Assembly (NCBI GenBank): GCA_028699365.1
Contig: JAQVUQ010000223.1
Span: 1 to 5,190, forward strand
Source of the DNA: UBA5359 sp028699365 [NCBI: bacterium]
GTDB taxonomy: Bacteria; UBP13; UBA5359
Reading direction: 5' to 3'
DNA length: 5,190 nt
Shown in pieces: positions 1-4,864 of the stretch (its first letter is position 1; every line of letters starts with the position of its first letter). The notes beneath the pieces are model-generated. The model saw only the letters and a list, made by a program, of their open reading frames with translations, was not told the origin of the DNA and ran no database searches. Position numbers and translations under genes: made by a program.

Positions 1-413
1 TCGGCAATTTCCTGTTTGACCAGCCTCATTTTGCCCACTATCCCTGGAGCCGGCAGTCGTTTGTCCCGGTCATTAAATTTAACGGCAGTAAAATTGCCGG
101 AGTGGAACTTCGTCCGTTGTTTATCGAACTCGATCCATTGCAGGTGCGTCCTTCGACCCCGGATGAAAGCTCTTCCATGCTGGCACATCTGCAAGCGTGT
201 TCGGAGCTTCTTACCAACGATGCCCGGATGAACGCCGCCAGGGATGAATTCTTCACTCATATCCTTCTGCCTGAGTTCTTCGGGTTTCTCAGGGTAACGG
301 GCAATAATACAGACGGGGATTTTTCAGCTTTGATAGAACGTTTCAAGAAACAGGTCACCGTACACAAGCTGTTCAACGATTTCGTCTCCATCTACGGCGA
401 CAGGGAATTGTAG
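1..413 (+). CDS. CapA-like (PGA_cap family) protein, C-terminal 136 residues
   Basis: The reading frame is open from base 3 to the TAG at 411-413; the 5' end lies outside the window. The first visible residues, GNFLFDQ, followed by an aromatic/Arg-rich stretch, match the C-terminal signature of CapA-type proteins (usual form SLGNFxFDQ). These are calcineurin-like metallophosphoesterase-fold proteins first known from poly-gamma-glutamate capsule synthesis. Next comes a beta-rich stretch (SFVPVIKFNG, then ELRPLFIELDPLQV) that fits the family's last strands, and a charged helical tail of about 90 residues ending GDREL. The metal-binding N-terminal part cannot be seen, so activity is not testable here. 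Many CapA-like proteins in Bacillota are not capsule enzymes; the family call is safer than the role. An internal GTG at 102 could be mistaken for a start, but the coding signal clearly continues upstream. The gene converges on the toxin gene with a 24-bp gap and no visible terminator. Confidence 0.75.
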   Translation, partial: GNFLFDQPHFAHYPWSRQSFVPVIKFNGSKIAGVELRPLFIELDPLQVRPSTPDESSSMLAHLQACSELLTNDARMNAARDEFFTHILLPEFFGFLRVTGNNTDGDFSALIERFKKQVTVHKLFNDFVSIYGDREL

Positions 414-437
414 CATCGGCTGGTGGAGTTCGACATC

Positions 438-749
438 TCACAGATCGAGGGCAAATCTGATAGCTTCATCGATCTCATACATCTTTTCCCTGTCGAGAGT
501 CGTTAGTCTTTCACTCAATAAAGCCTTGCCGATGGTAAGAATGGTATCCAGATTGGCGACACATCTCTTGGGCAATCCGTCTCCCGGCCCGAGAACAACT
601 TCAACAGGTATGTCCCTCGCTCTGGTGGTAACTTGAGCTACGGTAACGGCGTTGCGTACCGGATAAGCCTCATCTCTGGAGAGCAGAACCACCGGGCGTC
701 TACCGATGGGCTGTGGCAGATCAGCCCACCATATTTCACCTCTGCGCAC
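438..749 (-). CDS. MazF/PemK-family toxin (type II TA endoribonuclease)
   Basis: This 103-residue protein has the MazF/PemK length and layout. It opens with RRGEIWWADLPQPIGRRPVV, the usual RGDIwwadl...G..RPvvv strand pair, then VAQVTTRARD (the position of the conserved Thr/Ser after strand 3), and ends with NLDTILTIGKALLSERLTTL and a C-terminal helix. By family analogy R18 in GRRP and T41/T42 are the likely catalytic Arg and Thr. Known members cut mRNA at short sequence motifs and stop growth until bound by antitoxin; the target motif here cannot be predicted. The start is GTG (747-749), preceded by GGAGG at 759-763 with a 9-nt spacer, inside the end of the antitoxin gene. It begins 2 nt after the antitoxin stop, so the two genes are almost certainly co-transcribed and translationally coupled. 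All core motifs look intact. Confidence 0.9.
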   Translation of the reverse strand: MRRGEIWWADLPQPIGRRPVVLLSRDEAYPVRNAVTVAQVTTRARDIPVEVVLGPGDGLPKRCVANLDTILTIGKALLSERLTTLDREKMYEIDEAIRFALDL

Positions 750-751
750 AG

Positions 752-1000
752 CTAAAAACCTCCGTCCATGACGTCGAGTTGAGCCTTCTCCAGTGTGGCG
801 ATCTCTTCAGGATCTTCCGGCATTCGCCTGTAGCCGTCCACGTATTTATCGATCTTCTCCCGCAGTTCTTCTCCTGCAAAGTAGGTGGCGACCATTTCAT
901 GGACCATGGCGCTCCGGCTGAGCCCCTTTGCCCGTTTGCTCTGCTCTATACGCTGGAAATCCTCATCCGGGATAGTGACCGTCATTCTTACGGTTTTCAT
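752..1000 (-). CDS. Ribbon-helix-helix (CopG/MazE-like) antitoxin
   Basis: This 82-residue protein is first in a two-gene operon with the MazF-like toxin. Residues 1-45 fit a ribbon-helix-helix DNA-binding domain: a short N-terminal strand with alternating residues (VRMTVTIPD), helix 1 (EDFQRIEQSKRAKG), the LSRSAM turn and helix 2 (MVHEMVATYFAGEEL). Residues 46-82 are charged and probably flexible (KYVDGYRRMPEDPEEI, then an acidic/hydrophobic tail ending DVMDGGF), typical of the part that wraps the toxin and blocks its active site. The ATG at 998-1000 has GAGGTG at 1009-1014 with an 8-nt spacer. By family analogy the dimer, alone or with toxin, binds the operon's own promoter; the inverted repeat at 1022-1058 is a plausible site. 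The subfamily name is uncertain because RHH antitoxins of MazF toxins vary widely. Confidence 0.85.
   Translation of the reverse strand: MKTVRMTVTIPDEDFQRIEQSKRAKGLSRSAMVHEMVATYFAGEELREKIDKYVDGYRRMPEDPEEIATLEKAQLDVMDGGF
759..763 (-). promoter_or_regulatory. Toxin ribosome binding site inside the antitoxin gene
   Basis: GGAGG on the minus strand lies 9 nt before the toxin GTG and within the last antitoxin codons (the GG of the Asp-Gly-Gly-Phe end). It fixes the toxin start and means ribosomes finishing the antitoxin pass directly over the toxin initiation site. The weaker GTG start probably keeps toxin below antitoxin; that part is inference. Confidence 0.75.
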
Positions 1001-1021
1001 GCGCTGTTCACCTCGTGCAGC

Positions 1022-1061
1022 ATATTATTATCATATAAAAGTAATATTATAATAATATCAA
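1022..1061 (-). promoter_or_regulatory. AT-rich promoter/operator region of the TA operon
   Basis: Almost pure A/T DNA just upstream of the antitoxin ribosome binding site, unlike its surroundings. It contains a perfect 10-bp inverted repeat, ATATTATTAT (1022-1031) and ATAATAATAT (1049-1058), with a 17-bp spacer, and an overlapping 10-bp palindrome TATTATAATA (1045-1054). Reading the minus strand, a -35-like TTGATA (1061 to 1056) precedes several -10-like hexamers: TATATG with an 18-bp gap, TATGAT with 20. A perfect TATAAT at 1051-1046 has no good -35. The exact promoter is therefore unclear. Its place and symmetry fit autorepression by the antitoxin or toxin-antitoxin complex, as is usual for type II TA operons. 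Confidence 0.55.
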
Positions 1062-1193
1062 GTTTAACCCGAAAATTCGTTGATGTCAACGATGCTCACT
1101 TAATCCAATCAACTGCCCCAATACCGGCAATCGGCACGATTTTTGCAGCTCTCTCCGTCGGCAACTACCGGCTTACACACTCCCTTGCCAGGA

Positions 1194-1223
1194 CCGGAAT
1201 CGCCTTACAGGCAGGATTCCCGG
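1194..1223 (+). repeat. Bulged stem-loop in the leader region
   Basis: CCGGAATC (1194-1201) pairs with GATTCCCGG (1215-1223) with one bulged C. Inside it, GCCT (1202-1205) pairs with AGGC (1209-1212) around the loop TAC, with AG (1213-1214) unpaired. TTG and CAA next to it could extend the structure. No T-run follows, so it does not look like an intrinsic terminator. As a fold it would act as RNA; as DNA it is an interrupted palindrome. Confidence 0.45.
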
Positions 1224-1248
1224 CAACTATGTCGAATAAATATAAATT

Positions 1249-1267
1249 GTGCCCCAAAAAAGGGCAC
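1249..1267 (+). repeat. Short hairpin ahead of the YabE-like ribosome binding site
   Basis: Perfect 6-bp inverted repeat GTGCCC (1249-1254) and GGGCAC (1262-1267) with a 7-nt A-rich loop. It ends 11 nt before the Shine-Dalgarno sequence at 1279-1289. Only TTT follows on the plus strand, so termination there would be weak. On the minus strand it is followed by an A/T-rich tract, but no minus-strand gene ends here. Confidence 0.4.
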
Positions 1268-1292
1268 TTTGAAAATTCAAGGGGGTGATCCG

Positions 1293-2312
1293 ATGAAAGT
1301 GGAACCCACTCCCGGCCACGATACTGTCAGACGGCTGCAATTGAGCGCTGCGGCCTGCCTGGTAGTGTTGAGCATAGTGCTGTTTATGGCCGGACGAATA
1401 TGGGTCCAGGGAACGGTAAGTAACGTAACGGAAACGAAGACTGCTGAAGAGCGCGGGCATTATCAGACGAAGATAGTGCTCGGGCTGTTTGTAATCGATA
1501 TTGCAGATGCCGATACGGGATCCATGGAATTAGTAGAAGCCGCCCCGGTGGCCCTGGAAGAGGGCTTAGGACGGACAACCTTACCGGTGACCATAAGTAT
1601 CGACGGTAAGGAAATGAGCCTGCTGACCGCCGGCAGGACGGTAAAGGAGTTACTGGCGGAACAGAACATAGCGTTGGGGAAATATGACAGAGTTTGCCCG
1701 GCGCCCACGGAAGCGTTGAAGGCCGGGCTGCTGGTGCGTGTCGTCAGGGTAGAGAAGAAGACCGTTGTTTCTACCGCTCCGATCAAGGCCCGGACGGTTT
1801 TCAGGCGTGATTACAGCCTGGAGCGGGGCCAGAGCAAAGTTGTCAGCCAGGGTGCCGACGGCGTGCTGGAGAAGAGTTACGTAGTCTATACTCGCGATGG
1901 GGTGGAGACTTTGCGCAAGCAGGTATCGCGCAAGGTAGCCGTGCAGCCTAAGAAGAAGGTTGTAGCCATCGGCACCAGATATTCACGCTCTTCCCGTTTT
2001 ACCAGAGGTTATACCGGGGAAGGCCGTATGGTGGTCATGCATGCTACCGGTTATGATCCGGGACCCGGCAGTTGCGGCCGTTATGCCGACGGGTATACCT
2101 CTATCGGGTTGAGGGCCGGATACGGCGTGGTAGCCGTGGACCCTAAGGTAATACCGATGCGCAGCCGGCTCTATATAGAGGGCTACGGTTATGCCATCGC
2201 CGGAGATGTCGGCGGTGCCATCAAGGGACGGCGCATAGATCTGGGCTTTGACACCCGCCGGGAGGCGCTCAACTTCGGCCGGCGTAATGTCAAGGTCTAT
2301 ATTATAGATTAG
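1293..2312 (+). CDS. yabE: YabE-like cell-wall protein (DUF348 + G5 + 3D domains)
   Basis: The 339-residue product has a short basic N-terminus, one membrane segment (about 15-34, LQLSAAACLVVLSIVLFMAG) and a long extracytoplasmic part. Residues about 97-135 fit a DUF348 ubiquitin-like domain, with VTISIDGKEMSLLTAGRTVK. Residues about 152-226 fit a G5 domain (VEKKTVVSTAPIKARTV to TLRKQVSRKVA), a module linked to peptidoglycan/glycan binding. Residues about 247-338 are a 3D domain, a double-psi barrel related to lytic transglycosylase MltA and resuscitation-promoting-factor-like (Sps/Rpf) enzymes. Its three hallmark aspartates are D283 (VAVDP), D305 (AGDVGG) and D316 (RRIDLGF). The likely role is peptidoglycan cleavage or remodelling outside the membrane. 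The ATG at 1293 is chosen because GGGGGTGATC (1281-1290), almost fully complementary to the 16S rRNA tail, sits at the right distance. In Bacillus subtilis yabE lies just upstream of rnmV and ksgA; here rsmA follows directly. Residues 40-95 match no domain I know. Confidence 0.9.
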   Translation: MKVEPTPGHDTVRRLQLSAAACLVVLSIVLFMAGRIWVQGTVSNVTETKTAEERGHYQTKIVLGLFVIDIADADTGSMELVEAAPVALEEGLGRTTLPVTISIDGKEMSLLTAGRTVKELLAEQNIALGKYDRVCPAPTEALKAGLLVRVVRVEKKTVVSTAPIKARTVFRRDYSLERGQSKVVSQGADGVLEKSYVVYTRDGVETLRKQVSRKVAVQPKKKVVAIGTRYSRSSRFTRGYTGEGRMVVMHATGYDPGPGSCGRYADGYTSIGLRAGYGVVAVDPKVIPMRSRLYIEGYGYAIAGDVGGAIKGRRIDLGFDTRREALNFGRRNVKVYIID

Positions 2313-2335
2313 ATGACACAGACTCAATCGTTTGC

Positions 2336-2370
2336 AGGGACCTCCGCCGATGGCGGAGGTCCCTTGTCTT
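2336..2370 (+). terminator. Strong hairpin between the YabE-like gene and rsmA
   Basis: GGGACCTCCGCC (2337-2348) is perfectly complementary to GGCGGAGGTCCC (2352-2363) around the 3-nt loop GAT, and A2336-T2364 adds a thirteenth pair. It starts 24 nt after the YabE-like stop. The following tract TTGTCTT is T-rich but interrupted, so this is probably a rho-independent terminator of moderate strength. Some read-through to rsmA is likely, since no clear promoter is visible in the short gap before rsmA. Confidence 0.7.
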
Positions 2371-2406
2371 GGTGCGGGTATATTCGGGAAGGCGAGCTGA
2401 TGACAT

Positions 2407-3294
2407 TTGGGTGAGGAACAGAATCAGGTATCCGGTCAATTCGGCAGGGAATCGCTTTCCGCCAGAACAAAGCGGCTGCTGATGCACTATAACCTGCGAG
2501 CCAGCAAGAGATTCGGCCAGAACTTCCTGATCGACCGCAATATTCTTCATAAAATAGTGGAAGCTGCGGAGATCGGTCCTGCGGACAGGGTGATGGAGAT
2601 AGGTCCCGGGCTGGGCGCTCTGACGGCGGAGTTGCTTGAACAAGCCGGCAAGGTCGTGGCGGTGGAACTGGACAGGGCCATGCTCGAGGTGTTGCGACAA
2701 GAACTGGGCGACGCCGGAAACCTGGTCCTGGTGGAAGGGGATATTCTGAAGCTCGACTGGGAAGAACTCTGGCAGCGGGAGTTCGACGGCCAACCGGCCG
2801 GAGTCCTGGGCAATATCCCCTACAACATCTCTACACCTATCATTATCAAGTTGCTGGCGCATCACCACCTGATACCATGGGCGATATTGATGGTTCAGCG
2901 CGAGGTGGCCGACCGATTGAAGGCCCGGCCCGGAAGTAAGGATTACGGCGCCCTGACGGTGGCTGTAGCTTACCGTGCCGAAGTCCGGCGTATCATGACG
3001 GTGACGCCTGGGGCGTTCAACCCGCCACCCAAGGTCTCCTCGGCGGTGATCCGCCTGGATATGCTGCCCCAGCCGTCTGTAGCGGTCCGGGATGAAGCCT
3101 TTTTCTTCAAAGTGGTTCGGGGCGCCTTTCAGCAGCGCCGGAAGGTGCTTGCCAACAGCCTGGCGGATAACCTCGGCATGACCAAGGAAAGAATATCTCA
3201 GGCCATGGAGGCAGCCGGTATACCGCCGAAAGCCAGGCCGGAGGAGCTGTCTTTGCTGGAATTCGGCAGGCTGAGCGATGCTTTATTATGCTGA
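2407..3294 (+). CDS. rsmA: 16S rRNA (adenine1518-N6/adenine1519-N6)-dimethyltransferase RsmA/KsgA
   Basis: This enzyme transfers four methyl groups from S-adenosylmethionine to two adjacent adenines in helix 45 of 16S rRNA during late 30S assembly. The 295-residue product shows the family motifs in order: LRASKRFGQNFLID (30-43), SAM motif I VMEIGPGLGALT (62-73), acidic VELD (86-89, E87 for ribose), GDIL (111-114), the catalytic NIPY (136-139), the substrate-loop FNPPPKVSSAV (204-214) and FQQRRKVLANSL (241-252) of the C-terminal helical domain. Length is normal. The start is a TTG with GGGAAGG at 2386-2392 upstream; no ATG or GTG in frame gives a better choice, and the next ATG (residue 26) would sit against the conserved YxLRA motif. 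The N-terminus may therefore be a few residues off. The hairpin upstream and lack of a clear promoter suggest partial co-transcription with the YabE-like gene. Confidence 0.95.
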   Translation: MGEEQNQVSGQFGRESLSARTKRLLMHYNLRASKRFGQNFLIDRNILHKIVEAAEIGPADRVMEIGPGLGALTAELLEQAGKVVAVELDRAMLEVLRQELGDAGNLVLVEGDILKLDWEELWQREFDGQPAGVLGNIPYNISTPIIIKLLAHHHLIPWAILMVQREVADRLKARPGSKDYGALTVAVAYRAEVRRIMTVTPGAFNPPPKVSSAVIRLDMLPQPSVAVRDEAFFFKVVRGAFQQRRKVLANSLADNLGMTKERISQAMEAAGIPPKARPEELSLLEFGRLSDALLC

Positions 3295-3570
3295 TGCTCT
3301 AAGCATATAATCTGCTCCGTGGCAGTATAAGCTCTGCATTAAGAGAGCGCCGTCAAATCCGCCGTCATAGACCTCCCGGCTCTCAATAGCCATTATTTCT
3401 CCGATATCACCGTTGCCTATAATATCCTTGATCTTCTTAAGAACCGGCACGCATCTCAATTGAAGCCCACCGATACCTCTGGATTACGGCCGCGAGCAAC
3501 ATCCCTTTTACGCCCACATTGTCTCAGATAGTATAAAAATCTTCAAGGCGGTCTGCTGCGTTAAGCAGCG
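3286..3570 (-). pseudogene. Decayed Gfo/Idh/MocA-family oxidoreductase remnant
   Basis: On the minus strand, 58 codons from 3462 down to the TAA at 3286-3288 read QLRCVPVLKKIKDIIGNGDI, then GEIMAIESREVYDGG and HGADYMLR. This resembles the middle of Gfo/Idh/MocA NAD(P)-dependent sugar dehydrogenases, around the usual GfQlRy.P...kikeiidsGeIGei...e motif at the start of the C-terminal domain. The preceding VSVGF is in another frame: one missing base in the TTC-CAA junction near 3462 would join them, so a frameshift is visible. Further back, NAADRLEDFYTI, a TGA at 3524-3526, and DNVGVKGMLLAA may be the preceding helix and strand (weaker). Complete members have about 330-380 residues; the Rossmann NAD-binding part is not recognisable and the C-terminus is cut off. 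The end overlaps the rsmA 3' end by 9 bp. Family call is by remembered pattern, not a search; the upstream boundary is approximate. Confidence 0.5.
3555..3569 (+). repeat. Inverted repeat just upstream of the propeller promoter
   Basis: GCTGC (3555-3559) and GCAGC (3565-3569) around GTTAA, immediately followed by CGCAG, which can pair alternatively with CTGCG (3556-3560). It lies 6 bp before the -35 box, so it could be an operator. It also sits inside the decayed reading frame on the other strand, so it may be coincidental. Confidence 0.3.
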
Positions 3571-3575
3571 CAGTC

Positions 3576-3604
3576 TTGACAAACAGGCATACAGATAATA
3601 AAAT
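3576..3604 (+). promoter_or_regulatory. Near-consensus sigma-A promoter for the propeller operon
   Basis: A perfect -35 TTGACA (3576-3581), a 17-bp spacer and a -10 TAAAAT (3599-3604, one mismatch to TATAAT). Transcription would start near 3611, giving a leader of about 90 nt before the preferred ATG at 3704. It is by far the best promoter in the window and points at the propeller and TIM-barrel genes. It lies at the edge of the decayed oxidoreductase remnant on the opposite strand. Confidence 0.75.
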
Positions 3605-3690
3605 GCAGCTATATAATATAATTATTCATCATTGATGATAAAGGCGTTTGTCTGTCTTTTGGAAAACATGCTCCTGGTCATCGTGAACGA

Positions 3691-3694
3691 GGAG
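3691..3694 (+). promoter_or_regulatory. Ribosome binding site that decides the propeller start
   Basis: GGAG within GAGGAGAG (3689-3696) lies 9 nt before the ATG at 3704. The earlier in-frame candidates, TTG 3632, ATG 3635 and GTG 3684, have no Shine-Dalgarno match, so 3704 is preferred. Confidence 0.7.
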
Positions 3695-3703
3695 AGCAAG
3701 GTA

Positions 3704-4864
3704 ATGGAGAGTTGCGAATTATATGTCAATGATAGATACGCCATTGCCATCACATCGATGGCCCGGATCGGCCGGAAGATATACCTGGGGCTTACCGGCG
3801 GGCCTAATGCTCTGGCTGTTTACGATATCGACAGGGAAGAAATAACGGTTGCTGATAAGATCTTTCCCTGGGTTGCGGACAGAGGCTATTGCACTAAGAT
3901 CCATAACGCTATGGGCATACTTAACGACGGCAGTTTGCTTCTGGGTGAAGGCAATCATTTTACCTGGGACGGCCTGCCTGTAACGGTCAACTACTTTAAC
4001 AGAGAACTTCCTGAACGCATGCTGGCCAGGAAGAGAGCACAGGGCTTTGCAGAGGTCAAATATACGGATTACTGCCTTGAGAGCCTGGACGGCTGGAATA
4101 GAACTGTAAATGATCCCGGGGGAAGGGTTCTCCGCTACCGGCCGGAAAGAGGGACCGTAGAGACAACTTTTCTACTACCGCAATATCTCTACGTCCAATC
4201 CATGATTGTAGACGGGAATAGAAACAGAGCCTTTGGACATACAATCCCCGATAACCGCTTCTTTTTTCTGGATCTGGACAGTGGCGCTCTAAGGGACTAC
4301 GGCCGCATTTCAGATTATGCTCACCATAATATGACGATTACGCCTGATGGAGTATGCTATGGCGGCTGGCTGGATAAAGCCCATGATAATCTGAAGCTGC
4401 TCAGGTTTGATCCTGACAGGGGCAAGCTGGAGCATCTGAAAAAGGTCATTCTTCCTGATATAGGCCTCAGGATAGCCGGCAACCAGGGAATAGACCAGTG
4501 GATAGCAACTCACGACGGCCGCATATATATGGGCACATGTGACGGTCGCCTGTTTCGTTTTTATTACCTGGAAGAAGAGTTTGAGCCTATAGCAAGTATG
4601 GGATATGGCGGCAGAATTACCTCCATGGATGAAGATGTGTCGGGGTATATCTGGATAGGTGCAGGTTATCCCCATATGCGCCTGTTCGGGTTCGATCCGG
4701 ATGACGAAAGTATCACGGATTACGGCCGGATTAACAACACCTATGAGCGCTGCTACTTTCATGCCTCGTGCTGCTTTGAGGACCGGCTTTATCTGGGAGA
4801 GACGGACGGGTTTTCGCCGTCCCTGCACATAATCAATCTTAAATCGTTAAGAGGACAGAGATGA
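3704..4864 (+). CDS. Predicted seven-bladed beta-propeller protein, function unknown
   Basis: With the ATG at 3704 the product has 386 residues and no signal peptide or membrane segment, so it is probably cytoplasmic. Seven copies of a degenerate strand-turn-strand unit are visible, of the form hhxxxDGxhYhG: TSMARIGRKIYLGL (17-30), AMGILNDGSLLLGE (69-82), SMIVDGNRNRAFGH (166-179), NMTITPDGVCYGG (209-221), WIATHDGRIYMGT (266-278), SMDEDVSGYIWIGA (307-320) and ASCCFEDRLYLGE (354-366). Most are followed by a strand ending in a turn such as YDIDRE, RPERG, LDSG, FDPDRG or FDPDD. DYGRI occurs twice (198-202, 339-343). Residues 82-140 form a longer insertion in blade 2. Histidines recur near the repeats (67, 179, 207, 208, 270, 353). 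Propellers of this broad type include lyases, lactonases and binding proteins; I cannot assign one. The stop overlaps the next start by 4 nt (ATGA), so the two are co-translated. An earlier start at 3635 would add 23 residues. Confidence 0.75.
   Translation: MESCELYVNDRYAIAITSMARIGRKIYLGLTGGPNALAVYDIDREEITVADKIFPWVADRGYCTKIHNAMGILNDGSLLLGEGNHFTWDGLPVTVNYFNRELPERMLARKRAQGFAEVKYTDYCLESLDGWNRTVNDPGGRVLRYRPERGTVETTFLLPQYLYVQSMIVDGNRNRAFGHTIPDNRFFFLDLDSGALRDYGRISDYAHHNMTITPDGVCYGGWLDKAHDNLKLLRFDPDRGKLEHLKKVILPDIGLRIAGNQGIDQWIATHDGRIYMGTCDGRLFRFYYLEEEFEPIASMGYGGRITSMDEDVSGYIWIGAGYPHMRLFGFDPDDESITDYGRINNTYERCYFHASCCFEDRLYLGETDGFSPSLHIINLKSLRGQR

Larger units (their letters stand above)
1062..1292 (+). 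other. Non-coding region / possible structured 5' leader of the YabE-like gene
   Basis: About 230 bp between the TA promoter and the YabE-like start. No convincing protein is encoded: the open frames through it are by-products of neighbouring genes. It contains a bulged stem-loop (1194-1223), a 9-bp direct repeat CGGCAACTA (1159-1167 and 1221-1229), a 7-bp direct repeat TACCGGC (1122-1128 and 1166-1172), and a short hairpin (1249-1267) next to the ribosome binding site. A -10-like TATAAA at 1241-1246 lacks a good -35. If transcription starts upstream, this would be a folded leader. I could not match it to a known riboswitch, including the cyclic di-AMP (ydaO) class often found ahead of cell-wall genes. 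Confidence 0.4.

Noticed and set aside
713-1288. 191-codon plus-strand open frame across the antitoxin and the leader
   Set aside because: It runs antisense to the well-supported RHH antitoxin, has no ribosome binding site, and its translation has no domain character.
1143-1292. 50-codon upstream extension of the YabE-like protein
   Set aside because: The extension is Pro/Ser/Arg-rich, unlike a cytoplasmic tail, and the near-perfect Shine-Dalgarno directly precedes ATG 1293, which opens a typical basic N-terminus plus membrane segment.
1062-1292. Cyclic di-AMP (ydaO/yuaA) riboswitch upstream of the 3D-domain gene
   Set aside because: Considered because this class often precedes cell-wall hydrolase genes, but its conserved GGGGGACCCA-like and GGGTGAATCC-like segments are not present.
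2302-2868. 188-codon minus-strand open frame opposite rsmA
   Set aside because: It lies antisense to the rsmA SAM-binding core and reads as low-information, His/Gln/Arg-rich sequence.
4310-4828. 172-codon minus-strand open frame opposite the propeller gene
   Set aside because: It is a mirror of the propeller coding frame; no start signal or recognisable motif.
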